Origin: Rhabdornis inornatus
Lineage: Eukaryota > Chordata > Aves > Passeriformes > Rhabdornithidae
Assembly (NCBI GenBank): GCA_013397075.1
Contig: VWZS01006721.1
Span: 2,830,896 to 2,894,895, forward strand
DNA length: 64,000 nucleotides
Direction: 5' to 3'
Of the stretch, positions 1 through 11,310 are shown in pieces. The notes under the pieces are model-generated. The model had not been told where the DNA came from. It was given only the letters and a program-made list of their open reading frames with translations, and did no database searches. The stretch's first letter is position 1, and each line of letters opens with the position of its first letter. Position numbers and translations under genes: made by a program.

Positions 1-87
1 GTTTGTTAATGACTTGATAACATAACCACTCTTACTCCTATTACCAATCAGTGCTTTCCTAATGCACAGGTAATTGCTTCTTTACAG

Positions 88-178
88 AACCTTCAGGAGT
101 TAAAACCTCTGGATCAGTGTTTGATTGGACAAGCAAAGGAGAACAGGAGAAAGAATAGATATAAAAACATACTTCCTT
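88..178 (+). CDS. PTPN13: PTPN13 coding exon: start of the PTP catalytic domain
   Basis: The acceptor tttacag precedes AAC at 88 and the donor gtaagt begins at 179. The exon encodes 30 residues beginning NLQELKPLDQ and ending NRYKNILP, plus the first base of a Tyr codon completed in the next exon. The KNRYKNILPYD stretch is the phosphotyrosine-recognition loop that sets pocket depth in classical PTPs. It is the first PTPN13 exon in the window, so earlier exons are off the left edge. Confidence 0.95.
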
Positions 179-859
179 GTAAGTCCTAACTCATTTGAAA
201 TTCACAGTTGATATTCTGTCACCATCTGTATGCTCAGATGGATCGGATCAGAGGTGGGATGGTTTCATTCCTAATCCTAGTAAGGATGAAAATAAAGCAA
301 GCATTTATAAAGCAGTTTAAGATCAGTGAACAATATACTACTGTGCTGTGGTAGGTAGGGATGGATGTTCACAGGCTTTTCAGCTGTTTCAGCAGATTTT
401 GTGTCTTAGATGATGTATACATGTGGAACCAAACAAGGTTTTTTCAGTTTTACTCATGCAGAATTGGAAAAACAGACATGTGTACTATTGTCAGTAAATT
501 TCCTGCCATAAAATTCTGCATGTTAGGCATTGAGAAGTAAGAACTGACAGAGGTTAGTTCTGTGTGAGGAAAACTCAACCTCTGTTTTCCAGTCGCTGCA
601 GTTTAAATCGCTTATCTCGCCTGTCTGCTGATTTCTGTTTCTCCTGCAGACATACTTTCCGTTATTGAAAGTACTGATTAGTGCCCTAAATTAAGTATTT
701 AAGTGATTTATTTCTTTTAAAGCAAGCTGTGGAAGCATCCGTGGAGATAAGTGCTGTGTGAGTGTGTAAGGTTCAACAACTGTATTTCGTGAATGTCACA
801 CCTATTGCTGATGATGTGCACACCTAACATGAGGTCTCTCTGTTGTGTGGGGATGACAG
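179..859 (+). other. PTPN13: PTPN13 intron
   Basis: A GT-AG intron of 681 bp. I see no repeat or embedded gene. The open frames read across it on either strand have no recognisable product. Confidence 0.85.
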
Positions 860-1197
860 ATGACACCACCAGAGTCCCTCTCGGAGTTGAAGGTGGATAC
901 ATCAATGCCAGCTTCATCCGCATGCCCGTGGGGAATGAGGAGTTCGTTTACATCGCATGCCAAGGACCTCTTCCTACTACTGTAGCAGATTTCTGGCAAA
1001 TGGTTTGGGAACAAAACTGTACTGTGATTGCCATGATGACTCAGGAGGTCGAGGGAGAAAAGATAAAGTGTCAGCGTTACTGGCCAGATGTGCTCAATAA
1101 AACCACCATGATCAATGACAGACTATGCCTTGCTCTTGTGAGACTTCAGCAGCTGAAGGGCTTCATCATCAGAGTGCTGGAGCTCCAAGAGATTCAG
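860..1197 (+). CDS. PTPN13: PTPN13 coding exon: PTP core
   Basis: The acceptor ggatgacag precedes 860 and the donor gtgagt begins at 1198. The 338-bp exon completes the split Tyr codon and encodes 112 further codons, with TRVPLG, GGYINASFI, EFVYIACQGPLPTT, DFWQMVWEQ and the E loop EKIKCQRYWP. These are conserved structural motifs of receptor-like and non-receptor classical PTPs. An in-frame ATG at 793 lies in the intron and is not a start, because the frame is continuous with the preceding exon. Confidence 0.97.
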
Positions 1198-1724
1198 GTG
1201 AGTGAATCTAATTCTGCATGCTTAGAGTTTTTTCTGAGTGTTGCCATATTTACCCTTACACTTCTGGCTTGCCTGCTTTCACTTGCATTGTCTATATCAA
1301 GAGGTAACCCAGGGCTTCTCCTCTTTGCCCAGTGATCATTACTGGGCAGCTGTTCCTCGTTGCAGCTTGTGCTGCTCTGTGACCTTTTTAGGAGAAAGTC
1401 TATAAAGGGCCAGGCTATGATTTCATTACACTAATGAGACTCTAAATTTTGTCTCCTGCTGGCCACAGAAACATATGTAGGGATATGAAATTCACTAATA
1501 ATTCTGCCTGGCTGGTTGACTCCTCTGTGTGATCAGCTCAGTCTGCACAGTGAACCTTACTCTTTTAAATTACTAGTTATTTCCAGTTTAGCTCTTGTTG
1601 TATTGAGTTACAGAGCAACTTCACTGGGCATATCCCTCTATTCTGAGACTTTTCTTTGGGAACTCAATTTCTTTCTTTTCATTCTTGCTGCATGCCAAAC
1701 AATGGTGCTGTTTTTGAACCTCAG
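1198..1724 (+). other. PTPN13: PTPN13 intron
   Basis: A GT-AG intron of 527 bp with no recognisable internal feature. Read-through from the preceding exon stays open to a stop near 1335, which only marks the frame extension. Confidence 0.85.
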
Positions 1725-1940
1725 ACAGGTGAAGTGAGGCACATTTCCCACCTGAACTTCATTGCCTGGCCTGACCACGACACCCCCTCCCAGCCAGATG
1801 ATCTGCTCACCTTCATCTCTTACATGCGGCACGTCCACCAGTCGGGACCCATCATCACCCACTGCAGTGCAGGCATTGGCAGGTCGGGCACCCTCATCTG
1901 TATAGATGTGGTCCTGGGGCTGATCAGCAGAGACCTCGAT
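1725..1940 (+). CDS. PTPN13: PTPN13 coding exon: WPD loop and catalytic loop
   Basis: The acceptor acctcag precedes 1725 and the donor gtgagt begins at 1941. It has 72 codons and is in phase at both ends. The WPD loop is at 1767-1775, with the general-acid Asp codon at 1773-1775. The signature HCSAGIGRSG follows, with the nucleophilic Cys codon at 1863-1865 and the phosphate-binding Arg codon at 1881-1883. All catalytic residues are intact, so an active phosphatase is expected. TGEVRHISHLNF before the WPD loop is typical of PTPN13. Confidence 0.98.
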
Positions 1941-2744
1941 GTGAGTATCCCAGGGGATGTGCTTCTGACCTGCTGGAAATGTGTTCCACTGAATCCATGT
2001 AATCTTTTAAAGACCATGCTATGCTGTTAGTAATACCATGTTTCTTTGCTGGTGATGCCAGGTGGGGAGAGCTCTTAATATCCAGTGGCTCTTGGGTTAG
2101 CTTAGGGAACCTCAGCAGCCAGGTGCCACTTGAAGTATGTTTCAAGGACATGTTCTACCATAGTGGACTTCTGACACGTGGCATGGGAAAAATGGTGTTG
2201 CCGTGATGGCTTAGGCAATTGGTGGAAGGGGTGTGTAAATTAACTTTTCCAGCACAGCCAGGGGTGTGATTCCTAGGGTGATCCACAGGAGGGTGCTAGC
2301 TGCCTTGTGTTTATGTCCTTCTGGGGTAGCAAATCTTCTGGTGAATTTCTAGAGAGGGTGAGCTACATCGTGCTTAGTTCAGTGGAGCTTCTAAGCACCC
2401 TCTGAATATCTAGGACTTTATAGCCCTGAGGAAATACAAGGTGTTTTGTTAGGTTGGACCAGGGGGCTCTTTTCTGCTTGCTTAGTTCCCAGTAAGAGTA
2501 AGCAAGAGTGCCTGTGTACAGAAAGAAAACAAGAGAAGGGAGGAGTGTCTGATGTAGGGCCACATCCAGATTGCCCAGAGACAGCACGTGCTGGTTACCT
2601 ACCAGACAAACATAGGCTATAGTGAATTATTTGTTTCACTACTAATGTACCTAATTCTATTCCCTGGTTTGATGCTGTGGATGTTCCTTTGCTCTGCATG
2701 TCTGTCTTTTTTTGAATGTTTAACTTGCTGTTTTGTTCTGGTAG
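1941..2744 (+). other. PTPN13: PTPN13 intron
   Basis: A GT-AG intron of 804 bp with a T-rich stretch just before the acceptor. No repeat or gene is seen. Confidence 0.85.
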
Positions 2745-2807
2745 TTCGACATCTCGGACCTGGTGCGCACAATGCGTCTGCAGAGACACGGAATGGTTCA
2801 GACAGAG
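2745..2807 (+). CDS. PTPN13: PTPN13 coding exon: Q-loop exon
   Basis: The acceptor ttctggtag precedes 2745 and the donor gtgagt begins at 2808. It encodes 21 codons, FDISDLVRTMRLQR followed by HGMVQTE. The MVQTE segment is the Q loop, whose Gln positions the water that hydrolyses the cysteinyl-phosphate intermediate. The exon is too short to stand out as an open frame and is placed by homology plus splice sites. Confidence 0.95.
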
Positions 2808-3803
2808 GTGAGTCTGGATTCCCCAGGCATTCACTGAACCATCTGAAGTGCCAGAGAACTTCGTGATGCACAACACCAGTTGTCTTTGTGCACTGTAATG
2901 TGACATTTGTGTCACAAAAATTAAATCAGATGAGTAGCAGGATGCTTTTAACATTTATAATCATAAGCTGGTTTTAACATACTGTATTGTTTTGATCTGT
3001 GTTTAAAAAAAAACTGTTTTTTTCTTCAAAAGCATGTGTTTATAGAGGAGGTTAGCTAAGCTTTTTTGGTTTAAAGTTGCATTATAAACTGAAGAGAAGG
3101 CCTAACTGTAACTGCTGTGAAACACTGATACTATCAGAGACATCTTGAGATCTTTGGAAAGATATTCAGCCAGAGGTTCAATCTTTCAGGAATAATCTGG
3201 ATCTAGAGCTAATTAACTTTTGAGATGGTCATCACAAGGTCTTGTTAAAATCTGCATTTTTTCTTTGAATGGAAAGGAATTGTGAAGTCATAGTTAAAAA
3301 AAACCAACTGAATTCAAACCAGTAAACTATCAGCCCCATCCCCACCTCACACCCCAAAACATGTATTAGCCCCCCACACCTCTATCACTGAGATTAAGGT
3401 AAGAAGTTCCACTGTCCTCTGAGTTCTGTATTAGTTGGCATTGATGCAAGTCCTTGAAATTCACTTGCTGTCTTCATTCCTACTTATGTAAAGTGCCTAG
3501 TCTCCTTTAGGTGGTTTTGGTGTGAAAGAAGGATAAATGTCCCATATGAAATGTATCTTTAGTGTCAGAGGAGTGTCTGTATTTGCTTTAAGTTAAGGTT
3601 GCATATTCTTCCACTGTGGCCTTTTTGTTTGGGTTTTTTGTTGTTTGGGGTCTTTTGTTTTCTTTGGGATTTGGTGGTGGTGGTTTTATTATTTAAATAA
3701 TATAATTAGCGTTGAAAGTGCTGTGCAACTGTGAAGTGCCAGTGAGAGCACTTAGGTGATGCAGGCATTTTTCACAGGTTCTGTAATTTCCTTTTCCTTA
3801 CAG
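2808..3803 (+). other. PTPN13: PTPN13 last intron
   Basis: A GT-AG intron of 996 bp. A G/T-rich low-complexity tract occupies about 3624-3690. No gene or transposon is recognised. Confidence 0.85.
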
Positions 3804-3884
3804 GATCAGTACATTTTCTGCTATCAAGTTGTCCTTTATGTCCTGAACCGTCTCCAGCAAGAAGAACAACAGAGAGACAAATAA
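3804..3884 (+). CDS. PTPN13: PTPN13 terminal coding exon with stop
   Basis: The acceptor ccttacag precedes 3804 and the stop TAA is at 3882-3884. It encodes DQYIFCYQVVLYVLNRLQ and a short Glu/Gln/Lys-rich tail ending QQRDK. The DQYIFCYQ helix is the last conserved element of classical PTP domains. The tail is a few residues shorter than the human one as I recall it, which is normal variation. Confidence 0.96.
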   Translation, partial: DQYIFCYQVVLYVLNRLQQEEQQRDK

Positions 3885-4130
3885 AATACTGAAGCAGAAG
3901 TGCATTTAAAATAAGGAGGCAAGGAGGTTGAGATGCTCTGGAGCATTTTATTTGTCCTGCCAATAGTTTTCTAATCCCTTTCTTCAGTTGCTGTCCAATG
4001 TCTTTTCTATAAAGTCTCTCCATCATTCCAAAAAGGTATATAGTTCTAAGGGAAAGAGATAGCACATACAATACCACTATTGTCTTCAGCCCCATGGATG
4101 CACATGTGAGATTTTTGTATAACAATATTT

Positions 4131-4136
4131 AATAAA
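4131..4136 (+). terminator. polyadenylation signal AATAAA (proximal)
   Basis: Canonical hexamer 247 bases after the PTPN13 stop. A second AATAAA lies at 4181-4186, so the pair could define a short 3' UTR. Confidence 0.5.
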
Positions 4137-4609
4137 GCTGGATTTTTTTGCAGCTTCCTTAATATGTCATAAAATACAGAAATAAAAGTATTTTAATTTA
4201 AAAAGGAAAGTAAAGAAGAAAAAAGTAATCATATACTACTTCCTGGAATTCTGCAACTGTTTTGGGGTATTTGTTTCTTACAGGGTGGGGAATGAAGCAG
4301 TATTTTTATCCTGGCAAACTTTATTACAAAGACATTTTACTAGTCTCTTTTGAAAGCTCATTCATGGCACGGAATTTTTGCCCTTCTAGTACAATTTCAG
4401 CTATGTTATAGAGGGTATCTTGAAATCAGCATTTAAGCTTTGAGAGATGCCTGTTAGCATAAGGATAGTAGTGAATGTTAACTGTATCACAGTTAATAAT
4501 GTTTACTTCATAGAATTTCATGTATATATTTATATACTTTTACACACAAAAAAAAAGCTGAATTATTGGGTGTCTAACCTTATAATTGATTAGGCATCTT
4601 TACTCTGTA

Positions 4610-4615
4610 AATAAA
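4610..4615 (+). terminator. polyadenylation signal AATAAA (distal)
   Basis: Canonical hexamer followed by GT-rich sequence that fits a cleavage-stimulating downstream element. Best candidate for the main PTPN13 mRNA end. Confidence 0.5.
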
Positions 4616-6021
4616 AATATACCTAATGTACACTGATCACAGTGGGTCTGGGTATTTTTGTGTCCTTGTGACTGATTTTTCTTGGCCTGCCATGGCATAA
4701 TTCCTTGTGGCTGCTTCCCTTACAACATAAGGGCTGTGCACATTTTCAGTTTTCAGTGCCTTTCTGTTTTTCAGTATCTAATTGAAAAATCTGGTATAAC
4801 TGTGGGCTCCTTTCTGAAGAGTTTCCCCACTATGGTGAAAAGAAGGGTTTATTTCCCTCCCCCCTGTTTTTCAGTACACCTGGGCATTGGGACCATGTTG
4901 CTTTTTTGGGGGATGTGTTTGCTCTGCTACAGCAGTGTTCTGACAACAATGTAACCTCATTTGCTCTCTGCTTAAGGCAACCAGGCTTGAGGCTGGAGGG
5001 AGGATATCAGATTCTGAGTAGCTCAATGGTTTAGTGATACCCTGAACAGTCACAACTGTTCTGAAAGAAAATTTTAATTTTAAGCTCTATGGGAGCCTTG
5101 GATGGTGAATAAATGCCATCAGCCAATACATCAGCCTCAAGTGGTCATTCAAGGGCTTGGGCAATATTCCTGTCCTGGCAATCCTTGCCAGAACTGGAGC
5201 TTTTGTGCTGTCAGGGTGTAACAGTGCTAATTTAACAGCATTCTGCATTGAAGTGATGGAAGTAAGTTCAGAGGCTGGTTATTATTCAAAGTTTTGACTC
5301 TCCAAAATAGTAGCCCAGAGTGTTCCAGTGTCCCAAAACTGAGGCAATCACTGCCTTGCAACAGCACGACTTAAAACACAAGAGCCTTTTTCACTTGTCA
5401 GTAATACTGTGTATTTTATTCCCTCCAGCATAACAGAAAAATCGTGCATTTTTCAGAGCAGTATAGTTTGAGGAAGGAAAATTAATTATGTGTAGATAGA
5501 AGCAGAGGCAAATTGATTAGCCATGTTGGCAGTATACCTATATGAAAGAGCTATAAATTGAAGACAGAAGATTTTCAGGACAACGGGTGTATACAGGCGA
5601 AGTAAGTAAACACAGATAGTTAATACACTGCTGCTGTTTAACATAAATAGTGAGTTCAGAGGGTTTGGGCATATCTGGGTTTTAGAAACAAAAAAAAATG
5701 TTATGATAACCAGACAGTATGGTTAAGGCAGTTAAATTCTTCTTTTAAATGTTTTCAGGTACATGCCAAACAATGTAGAAACACGAACAGATTTTGTGTA
5801 ATGTGCTGCATGGAGCCAAGTACAGCACAAACAGTTTGCATCAGATTACAGCTTATGGGAAGCACAAATCAGTAAGAAAGTCCAGATTTTGCTGCTTGTC
5901 CTCACAGATATGATGATGATCTGTGGTATGATGTGTTATACCACATTTCCTTTTTATGTTGGACACACAAAAAAGCAGAGGATAACTAACTTGACCTAAC
6001 CTCCCCTTCCTCAGAAAAAGG

Positions 6022-6095
6022 ACAAATACACACACACAAACAAAAAAAGCAGAGATATGCACAAAAAAAAAAGAAACACATGCACACACACAAAG
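6022..6095. repeat. A/C-rich low-complexity tract
   Basis: Imperfect runs of CA dinucleotides and A stretches, including a run of ten A near 6063-6072. A simple sequence tract with no sign of function. Confidence 0.7.
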
Positions 6096-7345
6096 CATTC
6101 AGGTGTTTCTGAGAAATCATGCATGTATGGTGAAAGTTGGCATTGGCTTCTTTTGAGAAGTGCTCTGAATTTCTTTGGGGTTTTGTCTCAACATTGAGGA
6201 ATAGAATCTTGAATAAAAATTGAATACTTTCTAGTCTGACACTTGCTGAGGACACTGGAAGGTTGTCTGTTTTCTGGTATGCAGGTGGAACTTCCTCTCT
6301 GTGACACCTGATGTGTGGTCAGTTTGGTTCAAACAGACCCCGCAGCTCAAAAGCCATTACAAAAAAATGGATGTGCTTATGCAGTGGGGTGGCTTAAACT
6401 TGTTTTCTGTGGAAAATCTAGTTGGAAATATGTACCAATGCTCATCTTTTTCTTCAAAGAATTAGATTACTTAAAATCCTTATGCTCCCTTTGAAGAAAT
6501 GAGAAGTAAAATTATTAAGAAGCCTAGTTCCTTCAAAGGAAAATTGCTGTGTGCTTTCTTACTATGCTGACTATATGACTTGCAACCTATATTTGAGAGG
6601 CTTCTTTTTTTTAAGAATTGGGATGCCTTGCTGAGTAAGCATCTAGGATATGCTTCAGCTGAAAGGGATTTTCCTTTATATAGGTATCTGATTTTTAGCC
6701 AGAAGTTTACCAGACTAGGGGAAAAAACTGATGTATAATCCATTATAGTTCTAATCAAAGAACTGACCCTATGTGTTAACCCAAGAGAGAAAGGACCTTT
6801 TTGTTTTTCCAGCCAGAATTAGCTGACAGAAGCACAAATGCTTTGCCTTATAAGCAGCCCTGTGCCATTAGTAGTTTATCGTATCTTTATTTTCCTTGCT
6901 GGTCTTTGCCTGCAAGAGAGGGACAACAAAGGAAGGATCCCAGTTGCTCCTTGGAGATTGTTTTGAGGGTTCATTACTGTTGTCACTTGAATTCTTCTGA
7001 GCAGCATCTTTCCTTACAACTGAAGTCCTTCTAAAAGTACCTGCGTGGGGCAAAAAAGAACCATCATCTGTGTGGAAGTCTGAATTTGTGACATCCACTG
7101 ATAGACAAGTCAGGACATTACTTGGGGCAAACATCAAGTGGCTTGTGGATATTGGCACAGCTGAAGTGGAGAATCTGTCCTGTGCTCCCTTCTCAGTGCA
7201 GCTGATCTCAGGGGTAAATTCAGGGAAATGTTACTCAGCATTTAAGCAGCTTTGAGAGGGCAGTATAGCAAGGGCTCTGAATACTAAGAAGGTTCATTCC
7301 CCAAATATTCAGAGAATGACATTCTCCTGGCTGGGCAAAGTGGCA

Positions 7346-7361
7346 AATGAATGAATGAATG
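7346..7361. repeat. (AATG)4 microsatellite
   Basis: Four perfect tandem AATG units read directly from the sequence. Confidence 0.8.
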
Positions 7362-10300
7362 AGCCAGCAGAGAAGAAAAGGCCAACTCAACACTGGGAAA
7401 GGAAATGCTGACCAAAAGTGGCTGATACAAATAAATGCTTTATTGGATATACTGAAAATACGATGAAGAACAGACTTACAGATACATGATGAGGTAACAA
7501 GCTCCCATGGTACATGGCTGTGAGTAGTGTTTGCTGCAAACTGGAGCACAGCCACTAGGTTGGAATTGGAGGTAAACTAAACTTATGGATTCCATCTTTT
7601 GGAAAATTCTTTCTGGAGGAAAGTCCCATTCAATTTCGAGTGACCTGTCCAATGAGTGGAGTGTTGACTGATGCAGGTATTATATTTGACAATGGTGAAT
7701 CTATCACATCTTCTGGGCATTGTAGAATTTGTGGAGTGGGATGTTTCACACCAGCCTCTCTCATGAGAGAGTGAAGATGAAAATGACCATTTGTGTCTAA
7801 AATTTTGGCCTATATAGATCTCTTGCAGATGGATATCTTGGTCCATCCAGTTCACATCAGCTTCTGATAAAACTGCTAATAGCCATTATGGAAAGTCTTG
7901 TATTGCTGTGGACATGATGACAGAATTTCCACTGCTGCTTTGGGTTAAGAAACAAACAAAACAAGCAGAACACCACATCCTGTGGTTGACATTCAGATCT
8001 CAATTTGAACATCACTTCTTGGGCTTAATTCCTAGTGTTTTGTGTTGGGGTTCTGCAGGGAACTTTGCTTCTTAATGAGATGTTAGGAAAAGAGCGATTG
8101 GTTTTGTTTTAATGAGGTGCTGGAAAGATCTTGCTGGCTATGAAAACGTGACTGGAAGGATAAATCATTGGACTGGGAGCAGATTTAATTGCTAATTTCC
8201 TCAAGTGGGTTCTAGGAAATGAATTTCATGTTCCTTGGTGTACTGCAATGTCCTCCATAGTCAAATTTTTCTCTGGTAGGGCTCTGACTGTAACTTCAGT
8301 ACAATAGCCAGATTCTCGAACAAATTATTATCTCTAAACAAGTTAACTTGGTCACAGAAGTAGCCTGGTATTCAGTAACAAGGAGTTTTGTATGGTCTGT
8401 TTTGCCTTCTCAACTCTCTTTAAAGCCAGATTGGATATTTCTGCACTGTCCTCAAGAACAGATACACTGGGATATCCTATTAAAACCTTCTCAAGTTACT
8501 GTTCTTTCCTTGAAGTCTTGTCAGACGTGGAACTCAAAACTTCAGTAAAGGAACTTGATTTTGGTTCCACCTCTAACATTGTTGAGCTTTCAGGCCAAGC
8601 CCACTGAAATTGGAGTCTGCCGAGCATTTTGTGTGTAACAACTCTGTATCTCCTTGAGCTGAGTAATCCAAATTTGATGTGCTGAGCAAGCCTGCAGTAG
8701 CCTTTTGGAAGCTGGACAGGGTTAGAGGATAAAGCAAGAGAGTTCTTGGCTATGCACTGTAGAATGGGCTCACTTTCTCCACAGCTCCTTTGGCACTTGT
8801 CAAGGAAATAAATTTTCCCTTGTCAAACATTTGTGGGTTTAAAAATACCCTGCCTTTGAGTGGTGGGGAGTGCAGCAGAAGTTTCCTTGCATTTCCTTGT
8901 ATCTCCTGTGTGTAGCCTACTGCTGGATAAAGGGCATAGGGCATAGTCCCCACAGTTGTGGGTTTCCTGTGTTCAAATCTGTCTTTAGATTCTGCAGTGT
9001 TCAGTACAGTCCTAGTATGTGACAAGGCTTTTTAAAAGTTAGTTCTTCTAGCAAGGAATAATAATGTCTCAAAGAACAGTGACCTCTGACCTGGTAGTTA
9101 AAATAACTTGTTTGGGTCATCTTGATGCATCCAGGGGGAAAATGTTCATTTATACTAAATGAAATTATAAAGTAAGGTCAAGTCTATTTATCCGCTCAAT
9201 GTCTTTAACAGGTGCTGAATGCTCTGAGGCAGAGGTGACACTGCCTGGTTCCTCCTAAAGCTAGCTTTTGGTATAATGACACAAAGGCAGTGTTCCCAGT
9301 TCTGCTATGAAAAGATTATCGTGCTGATGCTACAGATTGCGGGAGAATGAGTGGTTATCAGGAGGCATTTCCTCAATGGTAGTGTTCCTAGAGCACTGCC
9401 AGTCTTCCCATCAGCACAATCTCCTCATGTTACCCAGTCCCATAATGGAAATAATTCCCTGAAGCACAGCTACCTGCCTTGCTTTTCTCAAGGAATCAAA
9501 AGCACTAGCAAACAAGGTTAAATTTAGGCAGGAATTATGTGAGTCCTGCAAGGTTGTCCATTCATATGATAATTATTCTGCATTCATCCCCTTTCTCTAA
9601 CCTGCTTTTTCATGCACAGCTGCATTTTTTTCCCAGCAGAGCTTAAATTTTGTTTTGTTTGTTTCAAATCCCTGTATCGCTATAAGCATTCAGAAATTCT
9701 GTTTGCTGTGATAAGTCCTTACCATGACTGCTTTGTGCTCCCAGCAGCTCAGGCTGCTTGTCTTGGGCCTTTTGGTCCCAGGACTTTGGCCATAAACTCC
9801 TTGTCTAGTGATGTGTAGCCCTGGCATGTTGATGGTTGCTTTAGAAATCAGCATTTTCTCGGCACAGGATTCAACAGAAACATTTGCCTAAGTGGGATTT
9901 GTGTGTCCAGCCACATGGGTGTACTACTAGGGAGGGTTGCCTTATTTACCTCCTTATTTACCTTCTTCACCCCCAAATCACTTTATCTTTTTTCTTTCTC
10001 TTTTTATTACTGTCTTGTGAGAGAGACATTATTTATGTGTCTCTTGGGTGACCAGTGACTTTATGGTTTATAGCAGATAGGGATAATACAGTTTTCAGAA
10101 CTTGTTTTCTGAATTTGGACATGGTATCAGAGGCTCCTAGAGATACAATAACCTTCTTTTGCACTCCAAGGTTATGGAACTGGGCAGAAAACAAGTGCAA
10201 ACACATAGGTACCTTATCATTCAAGACCTCCTGGCTTCCCTTGCACTATTTATTGTGCAGTCTGACTGTTTCATGTTGTCCAGTTGTCTCATTCACTTAA

Positions 10301-10689
10301 TTTGTTGAGATTTGCCAGATTTTTGGCCCTGGGTAAGAGCACAAATCAGCACCTGACATGAGAAATTTTTCATATTATGTATGTGGAGAGGTAGATGACG
10401 TTACATTCCAGTTAGTTTTTGTAAAAATTCACCTCCAAGCCCAAAGGAGCTCAGCATAGCTGAAAGAGGTGAATGGAAGGAGGTGAGTTCCACAAAGGGC
10501 ATTTCAAAATGTTCCCCTTTCTCTGGAACATAAAGTTTCCTCACTCACTGTGTATGAATCAGCTCACCCAGGAGAGGAATCCAAAAGGGAATTGTGCCGA
10601 ACAATCATAATTCTGACAAAGTCCTTATGAAGGGTCTAGTCAAAGTGAAATGTTTATTTTAAAACATCCTCTGTCTAGCTCTTACCTTA

Positions 10690-11310
10690 GTCTTTCAAGC
10701 AGCTTCTGTGACCTTACACTTGTCCTTGTTGAACTTCATAGGGTTCATGTTAGCTCAAGTAACCCATAATACCCACTCTTCCAGCCTTTCCAGGTCTTCC
10801 TGCAGGGTGAGTCTCCCTTCTGAAGTGCCTGTTTACCCACTTGGCAAACCTCATCAGGGTGCACTTGGTCCCATCATGCAGATCACTTGTGAGGATATTA
10901 AACAGTGTTGGGCTCGATATCGATCCCTGTTGGACCCCACTTGTGGCAGGTCACCAGCCTGAAGAGGAGCTGCTTACCAGCACCTCCTGGTGCTTCCTGC
11001 CAGCCAGCTCCCCACCCACTGCAAGGATCACTTGTCTAGTCCATAATGTATCTGTTTGTCCAGGAGGAAGCTGTGGGAAACAATATGGAAATCCCTACAG
11101 AAATCCAGGCTAGCAATGCGCACTGCCCGCCCCACTTGGGCCAAGCAGTTCCTTTGACATAGAAGGTGATCAGCTCTGTCAAGCACAATTTGCCCTTGGT
11201 GAATCCATCCTGGCTTTTCCCAATCATCTGCTTAATTTTTCTTGTGATAGCCCCCAGGAGGATTTCTTCAGTAACTCTCCCAGGAACTGAAACATAACTT
11301 GGTTGCAAAA
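10690..11310 (-). mobile_element. CR1 LINE fragment, truncated, minus strand
   Basis: The complement strand reads as decayed CR1 reverse transcriptase. In order along the element I see a VPGRV..EILL segment, then QDGFTKGKLCLTELITFY (CR1 consensus-like QHGFTKGK.CLTNL), then QGSISSPTLFNILTSDL with HDGTKCTL (matching the PQGSILGP.LFNI..DLDDGTECTL core), and finally MKFNKDKCKV. Frameshifts and stops separate these pieces, so it is a dead copy. It stops just after KCKV without the typical 3' tail octamers. CR1 is the main LINE of birds and reptiles, which supports the taxonomic call. The ends are approximate. Confidence 0.88.

Larger units (their letters stand above)
88..3884 (+). other. PTPN13: PTPN13 gene, 3' part (last five coding exons)
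   Basis: Joining 88-178, 860-1197, 1725-1940, 2745-2807 and 3804-3884 gives one uninterrupted frame of 262 residues plus a stop. It is the classical PTP domain at the C terminus of PTPN13 (PTP-BL, FAP-1, PTP-BAS), recognised by near-identity along its length to the mammalian protein as I know it. The full protein (KIND, FERM, five PDZ domains, then PTP) is a large scaffold phosphatase under the plasma membrane that dephosphorylates phosphotyrosine. The upstream domains lie left of this window. All hallmark loops are present: the phosphotyrosine loop, the E loop, WPD, HCSAGIGRS and the Q loop. All four introns are GT-AG and short (527-996 bp). Nothing suggests a broken gene. The assignment is firm; the exon limits rest on splice consensus and frame continuity. 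Confidence 0.97.
3885..4635 (+). other. PTPN13: PTPN13 3' untranslated region (predicted)
   Basis: This A/T-rich stretch follows the stop codon and holds three AATAAA hexamers, at 4131-4136, 4181-4186 and 4610-4615. The last is followed within about 50 bases by GT-rich sequence (near 4640-4675), the usual downstream element. I therefore place the likely main mRNA end near 4630, but shorter isoforms are equally possible from sequence alone. Confidence 0.6.

Noticed and set aside
1198..1335. Extension of the PTPN13 exon frame past 1197
   Set aside because: The gtgagt donor at 1198 and the phase-matched homologous continuation at 1725 show that this is intron read-through.
7583..7855. Possible degraded transposon or retroviral remnant
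   Set aside because: I could not match either strand to any transposase, reverse transcriptase or gag/env motif, and no terminal repeats were seen.
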